A stretch of DNA of 8,501 nucleotides. Source: DATJWY01 sp035500775 (lineage in GTDB: Bacteria; Pseudomonadota; Alphaproteobacteria; Acetobacterales; Acetobacteraceae). The notes below the pieces were generated by a model, which had not been told where the DNA came from, searched no databases, and was given only the letters and a program-made list of their open reading frames with translations. How positions within the stretch are numbered: position 1 is the first letter of the stretch; each line of letters opens with the position of its first letter. The stretch is taken from contig DATJWY010000147.1 of NCBI GenBank assembly GCA_035500775.1, positions 1-8,501 on the forward strand. Direction: 5' to 3'. Made by a program: the position numbers and the translations under genes. Below, piece after piece: positions 1 through 6,154 of the stretch.

Positions 1-146
1 TCACCGGCAATGTCCATGGCCGGATAGAATACCGCGTCTCTCCATCCCTGCGCGTCGGCGCCGAGGGCTCATATCAAAGCTCCGGCAACTGGAACGAGGC
101 CTCCGGCACAGTATTCGCACGCTATCTGTTCAATGGAGTCCAATAA
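1..146 (+). CDS. bcsC: C-terminal end of a probable cellulose synthase outer-membrane channel protein BcsC (partial)
   Basis: An open frame enters from the left edge and ends at TAA 144-146, giving about 47 residues. The sequence alternates polar and hydrophobic residues (GRIEYRVSPSLRVGAEGSYQ, then GTVFARYLFNGVQ), as in the last strands of an outer-membrane beta-barrel. It ends close to a Tyr/Phe-rich strand, as barrel proteins usually do. The next gene starts 4 bases downstream and is a clear BcsD. In acetic acid bacteria bcsC directly precedes bcsD, so the best reading is the C-terminal barrel of BcsC, which exports the glucan chain across the outer membrane. The fragment is too short to prove the family on its own, and the call depends heavily on context. 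Confidence 0.68.
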   Translation, partial: TGNVHGRIEYRVSPSLRVGAEGSYQSSGNWNEASGTVFARYLFNGVQ

Positions 147-150
147 CCAC

Positions 151-639
151 ATGGATACCGATTCGGTGCCGACCCCGCCCACCCCGCCGCCGGGGGAGGC
201 AGAGCGCAAATCCCATCGCGTCCGCTGGCACGGCTTCCTGCGGGCGCTCGCGGAGGAGATCGACATCACCGCCGGCGCGGCGGCGCGCGACGCGCTGCTG
301 CGCAATGTCGGCCTGCGGATGGCCCGGCTGATGCCTCTGCCCATCACCGAATCGCTCGACGGCCTGACGATCGAGGCGAACGACATCCTGAGCGGGATCG
401 GCTGGGGATCCGTGTCGGTCACGGTCTCCGAGGCTGATCGCTGCCTCGTCATCACGCATCGGGGCCTACCGCGCCTCGGCGCCGCCGGCGATCCGCCCGG
501 CGCTTGGCTCTCCGCCTTGCTTGAAGGGCTGTACGAGGGCTGGATGGGGCAGCAGCCGGGCAGTGCGCCCGGCCTGACCGCCCGTCGCCAGCCGATCCAA
601 TCCGCCGACGAGATCGTGCTGCGCTACGGGCGGAACTGA
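151..639 (+). CDS. bcsD: Cellulose synthase subunit D (BcsD/AcsD)
   Basis: This 162-residue protein resembles AcsD/BcsD of Komagataeibacter along most of its length. Shared stretches include FLRALAEEID near residue 29, LLRNVGLRMARLMPLP, the IGWGSVSV segment and GAAGDPPGAWLSALLEGLY. The family forms a periplasmic octameric ring with inner channels that guides glucan chains into crystalline ribbons. An ATG at 133 in the same frame would add six residues and overlap bcsC. I prefer ATG 151, which has a GGAG 12 bases upstream and lies 4 bases after the bcsC stop. The first 25 residues form a Pro/Thr-rich, probably disordered extension (PTPPTPPP at 7-14), which I do not recall in the Komagataeibacter protein. 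There is no signal peptide, as in known BcsD. It is probably the last gene of its operon, since a hairpin and a convergent gene follow. Confidence 0.9.
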   Translation: MDTDSVPTPPTPPPGEAERKSHRVRWHGFLRALAEEIDITAGAAARDALLRNVGLRMARLMPLPITESLDGLTIEANDILSGIGWGSVSVTVSEADRCLVITHRGLPRLGAAGDPPGAWLSALLEGLYEGWMGQQPGSAPGLTARRQPIQSADEIVLRYGRN

Positions 640-684
640 CCGCCGCCGGCGCACCGGACGGCGACAGCCTTGCCCTGAACGGCA

Positions 685-708
685 GGGCCGGAGCGGCAAC
701 TCCGGCCC
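685..708. terminator. Bidirectional terminator hairpin between bcsD and the convergent small secreted-protein gene
   Basis: GGGCCGGAG at 685-693 pairs perfectly with CTCCGGCCC at 700-708 around a 6-base loop, giving a 9-bp GC-rich stem. It lies in the 77-base gap between the bcsD stop and the stop of the minus-strand gene at 717, so it can serve both. No T-tract follows on either strand. It is therefore a hairpin-type or Rho-assisted 3' end rather than a textbook intrinsic terminator. Confidence 0.55.
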
Positions 709-716
709 CCGCCACC

Positions 717-1124
717 TTACTGCGCCGCCGGCGCCGCGCCGCCGGTGCCCGTGCTGGTCGTCGCATCAGAGCCAGCGCCGGTCGTCGCGCCAGCCCCTGG
801 GCCGGCATTGCTCACCGGAGGGGCAACCTTCAGCCCGGCATCCGGTGCGCCGGTCGCGGCGGAAGCCGGCGCCTCCGATCCGCCCGCCGGGCTCTTGGCC
901 GCCGCACCGGCATGGTGCTTCTTGCCGTGAGTCGCGGCATGCTTCTTATGGGCATGCACCGGGGCCGGGCTGGTTTCCTTGGTGCCGGTTTCCGGGGCAG
1001 TCGTGCTGGTGGGAGTGCCGGAGGCGGCGGTGCCCTCAGGCGTGGCCGTGGTCTGCGCCATCGCCGGCAGGGCGAGGCTGCCCATCAGGGTGGCGCTCAG
1101 CAGCAGGCGAGAGATCGAACGCAT
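717..1124 (-). CDS. Small secreted Ala/Thr/Gly-rich protein with a His/Lys block, function unknown
   Basis: The 135-residue product starts with a clear Sec signal peptide: MRSISR, then a hydrophobic core, with a likely AMA|Q cleavage after residue 23. The mature part is low-complexity, rich in Ala, Thr, Ser, Gly and Pro, and probably disordered. In the middle, residues 57-71 carry six His and four Lys (HAHKKHAATHGKKHH). This composition recalls the periplasmic acid-shock protein Asr of enterobacteria, but there is no alignable domain, so only the resemblance can be claimed. Buffering or metal binding in the periplasm are possible roles. The start is well supported by AGGAG (complement of 1133-1137) eight bases before the ATG. 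The gene stands alone, convergent with bcsD. Low-complexity composition makes any homology call unreliable. Confidence 0.7.
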   Translation of the reverse strand: MRSISRLLLSATLMGSLALPAMAQTTATPEGTAASGTPTSTTAPETGTKETSPAPVHAHKKHAATHGKKHHAGAAAKSPAGGSEAPASAATGAPDAGLKVAPPVSNAGPGAGATTGAGSDATTSTGTGGAAPAAQ

Positions 1125-1143
1125 TGTCTTGGCTCCTGTGTCA

Positions 1144-1192
1144 TCCGGCTCTCATCGCCGGACACACAGAAAAAACACCCCGCCCAAGGCGG
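1144..1192 (-). terminator. Terminator-like hairpin with T-run, plus second hairpin, in the leader of the small secreted-protein gene
   Basis: Read on the minus strand, CCGCC/GGCGG (1192-1180, 3-base loop) is followed after four bases by six T residues (1175-1170). This looks like a short intrinsic terminator. Downstream on the same strand a second hairpin, TCCGGC/GCCGGA (1162-1144, 7-base loop), ends 6 bases before the AGGAG ribosome site. The first could stop read-through from the membrane-protein gene at 1428. If the promoter lies further upstream, the pair could instead act as a leader attenuator. No convincing -35/-10 pair is visible between here and 1280, so the choice is open. Confidence 0.35.
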
Positions 1193-1279
1193 CCCGCTGG
1201 CGCAAAGGTGGCGGGCGAAAGGCGCCGGGTGAAAGCTTGTTCATGGGGATCGTCCGCCATGTGCGGCCATAACTCGTGC

Positions 1280-1401
1280 AGGCCAGGGCGCCGCCCTGGA
1301 CCCGCTGGGGCCTTGAGGCCCCAGACCCCCATTACTTAAATAAAGGATTCCAAAGGATTAGCCTTTGGCGGGGTCCAGGGGCGGCGCCCCTGGCCTTCCT
1401 T
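1280..1401 (-). repeat. Multi-hairpin intergenic repeat, copy 1
   Basis: This segment of about 122 bp matches the segment at 6155-6281 with a few substitutions and small indels. It carries four hairpins in order: CCAGGGC/GCCCTGG (1283-1299), CTGGGGCC-TTGA-GGCCCCAG (1305-1324), CCAAAGG/CCTTTGG (1351-1367) and CCAGGGGC/GCCCCTGG (1375-1393). The first and last hairpins and their flanks are also roughly complementary to each other, so the whole unit is an imperfect palindrome around a short AT-rich core (ATTACTTAAATAAAGGATT). It carries no gene of its own. It lies 26 bases after the stop of the membrane-protein gene, in the same orientation to transcription as copy 2. A REP/BIME-like or MITE-like element is the likely class. 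A 3'-end or terminator role is inference. Confidence 0.85.
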
Positions 1402-1427
1402 AGCCGGCCAAGACGACGGCCGCCGTA

Positions 1428-2006
1428 TCAGAGAAAGCGCAACGCCACGAACCCGCCGACCACCGCCGCCGCCGCCGCCGTGGTCACCAGCGTCAGCCGC
1501 CGCTCGATGAAATCCCGCACCGCCACGCCGTAGCGCCGCAGCAACCCGGCGAGGAGGAAGAAGCGCGCCCCCCGCGTCAGGGCGCTGGCCGCGACGAATA
1601 CCGCGAAATTGAAATGCGCCGCTCCGGACGCGATCGTCACGATCTTGAACGGGATCGGGGTCAGTCCCTTGATCAGGATCACCCAGAGTCCGTACGTGGC
1701 ATACTTGTCGCGGAAGGCGTCGAACGCCGCCTCGTAGTGATAGAACCGGATCAGCGGCATGGCGATCCCGGTCAGCAGCGCATAGCCGATGAAATAGCCA
1801 AGCACCCCGCCCGCGACGCTCGCCACGGTGCAGATCAGCGCCAGGCTCCAGGCGCGGTGCGGCCGTGACAGCACCATCGGGATCAGCAGCGTATCCGGCG
1901 GCACGGGGAACACGCTGCTCTCGGCGAAGCTGATCACGGCGAGCCAGAGCGGTGCCCGCGGGCTGGCGGCGAGGGCGAGCACCCGCTGGTAGAAACGCTG
2001 CAGCAT
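1428..2006 (-). CDS. YqaA/DedA (SNARE-associated, VTT domain) family inner-membrane protein
   Basis: The 192-residue, very hydrophobic protein has the layout of the short YqaA branch of the DedA superfamily. An N-terminal re-entrant segment carries the acidic residues E29 and D38 in FAESSVFPVPPDTLL. Membrane segments follow at about 55-80 and 105-130, with the motif TPIPFKIVTIASG at 116-128 and an Arg-rich TRGARFF at 144-150. The C-terminal hydrophobic helix contains a run of five alanines. DedA proteins help maintain membrane homeostasis, and some flip lipids or undecaprenyl phosphate. The specific substrate of this one is unknown. The start is supported by GGAGGGAG 4 bases before the ATG. 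A longer minus-strand frame through 1336-2121 overlaps it but encodes nothing recognisable. The gene lies downstream of the histidine kinase, 134 bases apart, and may have its own promoter. Confidence 0.87.
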   Translation of the reverse strand: MLQRFYQRVLALAASPRAPLWLAVISFAESSVFPVPPDTLLIPMVLSRPHRAWSLALICTVASVAGGVLGYFIGYALLTGIAMPLIRFYHYEAAFDAFRDKYATYGLWVILIKGLTPIPFKIVTIASGAAHFNFAVFVAASALTRGARFFLLAGLLRRYGVAVRDFIERRLTLVTTAAAAAVVGGFVALRFL

Positions 2007-2140
2007 TGGACTCCCTCCGGAACGGATAGAGCGACATCAGCCGGATCGAAATCGGCCCGGCCAATAACCTTGCTCGCTCAACCAAAGACCTTAAGCGCCA
2101 TGCCACGCGCACGCCCGCCAAGGCAAGGCGGACGCCCCGT

Positions 2141-3529
2141 TCATACTGGAAGCGTGATTGTTGCCTTGGCCCCGCCCGCCGGCCGGTTGGCGAGGATCAC
2201 GTCGCCACCATGCGCGCGCAGGATGTTGCGGGCGATCGGCAAGCCGAGGCCGGTGCCGCCCGTCTCCCGGTTGCGGCTGGTTTCCAGCCGATGGAACGGC
2301 TCGAACACCCGCTCCAGCTCGCTCGGCGGTATGCCGGGTCCCTCATCCTCCACCGTCAGGACCAGAAGCCCGCCCGCCGGCGGCCCCAGGCAGATGCGCG
2401 CGGAGCCGCCATAGACCACGGCATTGCCGACCAGATTGGCGAAGGCGCGCTTCAGCGGTATCGGCCGTCCCAGGACGGTCAGGTGCTCCGGCCCCTCATA
2501 GCATAGCCGCTCGGCGACCTCCGGCCGCGCATCGCCCGCCTCGTCGAGCACGGTGCGCAGCAACGCGACGAGATCGAGCCGGGTCACCGGATCGCGGTCG
2601 GCCGTATCCCGCCCGAAGGCCAGGGTGGCGTTCACCATGGCCTCCAGCTCGTCGAGATCGGCGAGGAATTTCCGTTGCAACTCGTCATCCTCGATGAACT
2701 CGGCACGCAGCTTGAGGCGGGTGATCGGCGTGCGCAGATCATGGCCGATGGCGGTGAGTAGGAAGGTGCGGTCCTGCACGAAGCGGCGAATGCGCGCCGC
2801 CATGGTGTTGAAAGCGATCGCCGCCGTCGCGACCTCGGTCGGCCCATCCTCCGGCAAGGGCGGCGCGTTCACGTCCCGGCCCAACTGCTCGGCGGCGGCG
2901 GCCAGCGTCACCACCGGCGCGGTCAGCCGCCGCACCGCCCAGATGGAGAGCAGCGCCGCCGCCAGCGTCATCAGCACGAAAGCGAGCAGGAAGGTCGGCG
3001 AATGCCACGGCCGCGGCGGCGGCATCACCACCCGCACGGTCAGCCAGCCATGATCCGGGAACAACAGACCGACCGCGAGCAGATGATCCCGCGGGTTGCC
3101 GCGCATGACCACGTCCAACGGCCGCAATGGCAGCCGCAGCGGCACGAGGTCCATGTTGACGCGGATCGTGCGCATGGCCCAGGGCGGCGCCAACTCCGGC
3201 GGATCGACCGGTGGATTATCAGTCAGGGCGGCGGTCAGCCCCGGCCCCAGATCAAGTTCATGCAGCACCGCCGCCCGGTCCACGGGCGCCACCGTCACCA
3301 GCGAGCGATAGACGCCCATGATGCGGATGCCGGTTTCCTGCGCCTGCGCCAGATACTGGAGTCCGACCCGGTCGAACGCATGGATGGTCAGCCCCGCGGC
3401 CTGCACGAAAGCAAGGCCGATGAGCAGTGTCATGACCGTGCGGGTGGCCAGGCTGCGTGGCCAGAACCGCACCAGCCAGGACAGACGGGACTGCGTCGCC
3501 GCCGGGATCGCCTCAGTCCCGTTCGACAT
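2141..3529 (-). CDS. Sensor histidine kinase, EnvZ-type (HAMP, HisKA, HATPase_c)
   Basis: The 462-residue inner-membrane kinase autophosphorylates and passes phosphate to the regulator encoded just upstream. TM1 is at about 31-51, and a periplasmic sensor domain of about 125 residues shows no family I recognise. TM2 lies at about 178-199, with a HAMP linker from 200 to 252. The HisKA motif GHDLRTPITRLKLR holds the acceptor H263. The ATPase domain shows the N box (NLVGNAVVYGG, N369), G1 (DEGPG, 395-399), the F box (FEPF, 409-412) and G2 (GGTGLGL, 424-430). All catalytic boxes are intact. The frame stays open to an ATG at 3592. I chose ATG 3529 because it overlaps the regulator stop by only 17 bases, fits coupled translation, and gives the usual length for EnvZ-like kinases. 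No strong Shine-Dalgarno precedes it. The sensed signal is unknown. Confidence 0.93.
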   Translation of the reverse strand: MSNGTEAIPAATQSRLSWLVRFWPRSLATRTVMTLLIGLAFVQAAGLTIHAFDRVGLQYLAQAQETGIRIMGVYRSLVTVAPVDRAAVLHELDLGPGLTAALTDNPPVDPPELAPPWAMRTIRVNMDLVPLRLPLRPLDVVMRGNPRDHLLAVGLLFPDHGWLTVRVVMPPPRPWHSPTFLLAFVLMTLAAALLSIWAVRRLTAPVVTLAAAAEQLGRDVNAPPLPEDGPTEVATAAIAFNTMAARIRRFVQDRTFLLTAIGHDLRTPITRLKLRAEFIEDDELQRKFLADLDELEAMVNATLAFGRDTADRDPVTRLDLVALLRTVLDEAGDARPEVAERLCYEGPEHLTVLGRPIPLKRAFANLVGNAVVYGGSARICLGPPAGGLLVLTVEDEGPGIPPSELERVFEPFHRLETSRNRETGGTGLGLPIARNILRAHGGDVILANRPAGGAKATITLPV

Positions 3530-4229
3530 CGGCCGCGAGGACATAACCGCCGCCCCGCACCGTCTTGATAAGCTGGGCATTGCGGCCATCATCCTCGAGC
3601 TTGCGGCGCAGCCGGCTGATCGCGACGTCGATCGCCCGGTCGAACGGCCCCGCCTGACGGCCGCGCAACAAGTCTAGCAGCATGTCGCGGGTGAGGACAC
3701 GGTTGGCGCGCTCGATCAGCGCCAGCAACAGGTCGTACTCGCCGCCGGTCAGCGCCACCTCCACCCCATCGGGATTGAGCAGGCGCCGGCGCGCCGGCTC
3801 CAGGGTCCAGCCGCTGAAGCGAATGTTGCCGCTGGTCGATTCCGGGGTTTGCCCGCGCTCCGAGGTGCGGCGCAGCACGGCGCGGATGCGGGCCAGCAAC
3901 TCGCGCGGGTTGAACGGCTTCGGCAGATAGTCGTCGGCGCCGAGTTCGAGGCCGATGATGCGGTCGGTCTCGTCCCCCATGGCGGTGAGCATCACGATCG
4001 GCACATCCGACTGCGCGCGCATCCAGCGCGCCAGATCGAGCCCGCCCTCGCCGGGCAGCATCAGATCGAGCACGACCAGCTGGTAGTGGCCGTTGGGCCA
4101 GGCCCGGCGCGCATCCCGGGCATCCCGCGCCGTGGTCACGCGGAAGCGGTTGCGCTCCAGGAAACGGGCGAGCAGATCCCGGATCTCTCGGTCGTCATCA
4201 ACGACCAGCAAATGTGGCAGGGTTTCCAT
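3513..4229 (-). CDS. OmpR-family response regulator
   Basis: The 238-residue regulator has a receiver domain at 5-120 with the full active site: D11 and D12, phospho-acceptor D55 in VVLDLMLPG, T82 in MLTAMG, and K104 in LPKPF. An OmpR/PhoB winged-helix DNA-binding domain follows at about 138-233, ending in the typical ISRLRRKLEDD and IKTVRGGGYVL. It is the partner of the kinase gene that overlaps its 3' end. The frame is open to an ATG at 4289, but the receiver begins right after ATG 4229, so this start is preferred. The ribosome site is weak. A TATTAT box at 4246-4241 would give a very short leader. A tandem 10-bp direct repeat at 4271-4293 is a candidate self-binding site, which suggests autoregulation. 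The regulated process is not evident. Confidence 0.93.
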   Translation of the reverse strand: METLPHLLVVDDDREIRDLLARFLERNRFRVTTARDARDARRAWPNGHYQLVVLDLMLPGEGGLDLARWMRAQSDVPIVMLTAMGDETDRIIGLELGADDYLPKPFNPRELLARIRAVLRRTSERGQTPESTSGNIRFSGWTLEPARRRLLNPDGVEVALTGGEYDLLLALIERANRVLTRDMLLDLLRGRQAGPFDRAIDVAISRLRRKLEDDGRNAQLIKTVRGGGYVLAADVERD

Positions 4230-4240
4230 GTGCCGGCACC

Positions 4241-4246
4241 ATAATA
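4241..4246 (-). promoter_or_regulatory. Candidate -10 box for the response-regulator/kinase operon
   Basis: On the minus strand TATTAT (4246-4241) is a near-consensus sigma-70 -10 element in otherwise GC-rich DNA. No good -35 hexamer sits 16-18 bases upstream. Activated OmpR-type promoters often lack one. Transcription would start near 4234, leaving about 5 bases before ATG 4229, so the message would be almost leaderless. This is a pattern match only. Confidence 0.35.
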
Positions 4247-4270
4247 GAGATACGCGGCCGGGGCAGCATG

Positions 4271-4293
4271 CCGTTGCAATCCGTTGCAATCCG
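4271..4293. promoter_or_regulatory. Tandem 10-bp direct repeat, candidate OmpR-family operator
   Basis: CCGTTGCAAT occurs twice in a row at 4271-4280 and 4281-4290, followed by a further CCG. OmpR/PhoB-type regulators bind as head-to-tail dimers to direct repeats spaced one helical turn (10-11 bp) apart, which this matches exactly. The site lies between the regulator gene and the divergent exported-protein gene. It would cover about -37 to -59 of the TATTAT promoter, a typical position for activation, and lies 68 bases before the other start. That the neighbouring regulator binds here is inference. Confidence 0.55.
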
Positions 4294-4360
4294 AAGCCGG
4301 CGCGACATCGCCGCGCAACACGGCGCCCCCATTCTGCTGCATGCGAATGGAGGAAAACAC

Positions 4361-4774
4361 ATGCGCCGCCTGTTTTTAGCTACCACCCTACTGTTCGGCC
4401 TGGGGGCCACCAGCCTCACCCTGATCCGGAGCGCCGCGGCCGAACCGCCCGCCCCGGAGACGGAGTCGGACGCCCTCCCCCCGGCGCCCGACGCCCTCGC
4501 GCCGCGCCATGGCGGGCCTGGCTGGTTCCGGCATCATCCCGGCCCGGGACCCTTCGGCCTGGTCTATACGGCGCCGGACCGGCAGCTAACCCCGCCGGAC
4601 GTGCAGAAGATCGCCGAGGCCTTCCTGCTCTGGCACGGCAACCATAGCTGGAAGGTGGTGGACGTGCATCCGGATGGCGACGTGATCGCCTTCGCCTTCG
4701 CCACCGCCGATAACAGCGTGGTCGCGCGCTTCACGATCGATCCGCATAAAGGCCAGATCAAGCGCATCAGTTGA
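4361..4774 (+). CDS. Small exported protein with a PepSY-like C-terminal domain, function unknown
   Basis: The 137-residue product has a Sec signal peptide (MRRLFLATTLL..., likely cut after AAA at 25-27). A Pro/His/Gly-rich linker at 29-66 (with RHGGPGWFRHHPGPGPFG) leads to a compact domain at 70-137. That domain runs helix (LTPPDVQKIAEAFLLWHG), strand pair (WKVVDVHPDGDVIAFAFAT) and final strands (SVVARFTIDPHKGQIKRI). The pattern, with a closing D-x-x-x-G-x-I, recalls PepSY-type domains, but I cannot confirm the family. The start is fixed by GGAGG at 4349-4353, seven bases before the ATG. The frame is open back to 4214 but that part does not look coding. The gene is divergent from the two-component operon and shares its control region, so it may be regulated by it or modulate the sensor. 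Its stop directly abuts the glcF stop. Confidence 0.85.
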   Translation: MRRLFLATTLLFGLGATSLTLIRSAAAEPPAPETESDALPPAPDALAPRHGGPGWFRHHPGPGPFGLVYTAPDRQLTPPDVQKIAEAFLLWHGNHSWKVVDVHPDGDVIAFAFATADNSVVARFTIDPHKGQIKRIS

Positions 4775-6133
4775 TCAGTGAGGGGGAGCGCTCCCAGCGG
4801 GAACGCTCCCCGCCGCCGATGTCATGGCCCCGGGGAGCCCGGCCGGCGCCGGGCCGCCCGCCATCCAGTCCAGCAACTCCACCGTATGCACGACCGGCAG
4901 ACCACCGCCGCCGAGCTGGGTGATGCAGCCGAGATTGCCGGCGGCGACGAGATCGGGCGTGGTCGCCCGCAGTGTGGCCAGCTTGCGCTCGCGCAGCCTT
5001 GCGGCGATCTCGGGTTGCAGCATGTTGTAAGTGCCGGCGGAGCCGCAGCAGAGATGAGGGTCCTCCGGCTCCACCACGGTGAATCCCGCCTGCCGCAACA
5101 GCGTCTTCGGCTCGGCGGTGATGCGCTGGCCGTGTTGCAGGCTGCACGCGGCATGATAGGCGACGGTGAGCTCCGGCGGCTCGCGCGTCGGCCGGTAGCC
5201 GATCCGGGTCAGGTACTCGGTGATGTCGAGCGCGCGGGCGGCGACCGCCTCGGCGCGGCCGCGCCAGGGCTCCGGCGCGTTGCGGAACATGAAGCCGTAT
5301 TCCTTGACCGTGGTGCCGCAGCCGGAAGTGTTGATCAGGATCGCGTCCAGCCCCTCCCCCTCGATCTCGCGCGACCAGCCGGCGATGGCGGCGCGGGCGG
5401 CGTCCATGGACGCGTCCCGCCGCCCCATGTGCTGGGTCAGGGCGCCGCAGCAGCCCACGCCCTCCGCCACCACCACCTCGATACCAAGCCGGGTGAGCAG
5501 GCGGATGGTCGCTTCGTTGATCGAGGGCGCGAGCACGGACTGCGCGCAGCCGGTGAGCAGCGCCACCCGGCCCCGGCGTTCGCCCAGGGCCGGCCAGACG
5601 CGCGGCCCGGCACTCGCACGCGCCAGCGGCAAGGATCGCGGCGCCAACGCCAACATGGCACGCAGCCGCCTCCCGAGCCGTGTCGTCTCCGGCAACAGCC
5701 CGGCGAAGGGCCGCCCCAGCCGGGCGGCATGCAGCGAGAGGCGGAACAGGCGCGGATCCGGCAGCACCCGGGCCAGCAGCGCGCGCAGGGCGCGGTCATG
5801 CCAGGGTCGGCGCCAGGTCGTCTCGATATAGACGCGCGCATGATCCACCAGGTGCATGTAGTTCACCCCGGACGGGCAGGTGCTCATGCAGGACAGGCAG
5901 GAGAGGCAGCGATCGATATGCCGCGCCACCTCTTCCGTCGCCGGGGCGCCGGCTTCCAGCATGTCCTTGATCAGGTAGATGCGGCCGCGCGGACTGTCCA
6001 ACTCATCGCCGAGCAGGACGAAGGTCGGGCAGGTCGCAGTGCAGAAGCCGCAATGGACGCAGGTGCGGAGAACCTGATTGGACGAGGCCGTATCCGGGTC
6101 GCGCAACTGCTCCGGGGTGAAGCTGGTCTGCAT
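4775..6133 (-). CDS. glcF: Glycolate oxidase iron-sulfur subunit GlcF
   Basis: The 452-residue protein is the electron-transfer subunit that passes electrons from the GlcD/GlcE flavoproteins towards the quinone pool. Two ferredoxin-type [4Fe-4S] motifs are complete: Cys 25, 28, 31 and 35 (CVHCGFCTATCP) and Cys 76, 79, 82 and 86 (CLSCLSCMSTCP). Two CCG-domain cysteine-rich regions follow, with GVGCCGAL and, near the C-terminus, HAACSLQHG...HLCCGSAGTYN. The same architecture occurs in LutA and GlpC, but GlcE and GlcD upstream settle the identity. AGGGAAG lies about nine bases before ATG 6133. The last 25 or so residues are a Pro/Ala/Gly/Ser tail after DWMAGG, partly encoded by a terminator hairpin (4783-4811). 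The gene ends with no gap against the convergent exported-protein gene. Confidence 0.95.
   Translation of the reverse strand: MQTSFTPEQLRDPDTASSNQVLRTCVHCGFCTATCPTFVLLGDELDSPRGRIYLIKDMLEAGAPATEEVARHIDRCLSCLSCMSTCPSGVNYMHLVDHARVYIETTWRRPWHDRALRALLARVLPDPRLFRLSLHAARLGRPFAGLLPETTRLGRRLRAMLALAPRSLPLARASAGPRVWPALGERRGRVALLTGCAQSVLAPSINEATIRLLTRLGIEVVVAEGVGCCGALTQHMGRRDASMDAARAAIAGWSREIEGEGLDAILINTSGCGTTVKEYGFMFRNAPEPWRGRAEAVAARALDITEYLTRIGYRPTREPPELTVAYHAACSLQHGQRITAEPKTLLRQAGFTVVEPEDPHLCCGSAGTYNMLQPEIAARLRERKLATLRATTPDLVAAGNLGCITQLGGGGLPVVHTVELLDWMAGGPAPAGLPGAMTSAAGSVPAGSAPPH
4783..4811. terminator. Bidirectional terminator hairpin inside the 3' end of glcF
   Basis: GGGGAGCG (4783-4790) pairs with CGCTCCCC (4804-4811). 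After one mismatch, TCCC (4792-4795) pairs with GGGA (4799-4802) around an AGC loop, giving an almost perfect 13-bp stem. It begins 8 bases after the stop of the plus-strand exported-protein gene and lies within the last codons of glcF, just before its stop at 4777-4775. It can terminate both convergent transcripts. No long T-tract follows. Confidence 0.6.
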
Positions 6134-6154
6134 GGATCATGGCTTCCCTGAGGG

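Noticed and set aside
1141..1332. Minus-strand 63-codon frame starting in the repeat (MGVWGLKAPAG...)
   Set aside because: Its start is repeat sequence and the remainder crosses the terminator-like hairpin. No ribosome site or family is visible. The similar start in copy 2 (MIGGWGLKAPAG) only reflects the shared repeat.
1336..2121. Longer minus-strand frame overlapping the DedA-family gene and ending in the repeat
   Set aside because: The overlapping frame at 1428-2006 shows a clear YqaA/DedA protein with a strong ribosome site. This one shows no domain.
2115..2131. CCGCC/GGCGG hairpin after the kinase stop as a terminator
   Set aside because: It has only a 5-bp stem with a 7-base loop and no T-tract, which is too common in GC-rich DNA to call.
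3002..3568. Plus-strand 188-codon frame opposite the kinase gene
   Set aside because: It is a shadow frame rich in Arg/His/Gln, antisense to an intact histidine kinase.
4778..6151. Plus-strand open frame of 457 codons opposite glcF
   Set aside because: It mirrors glcF, has shadow-frame composition with no domain or good ribosome site, and would read straight through the terminator hairpin region.
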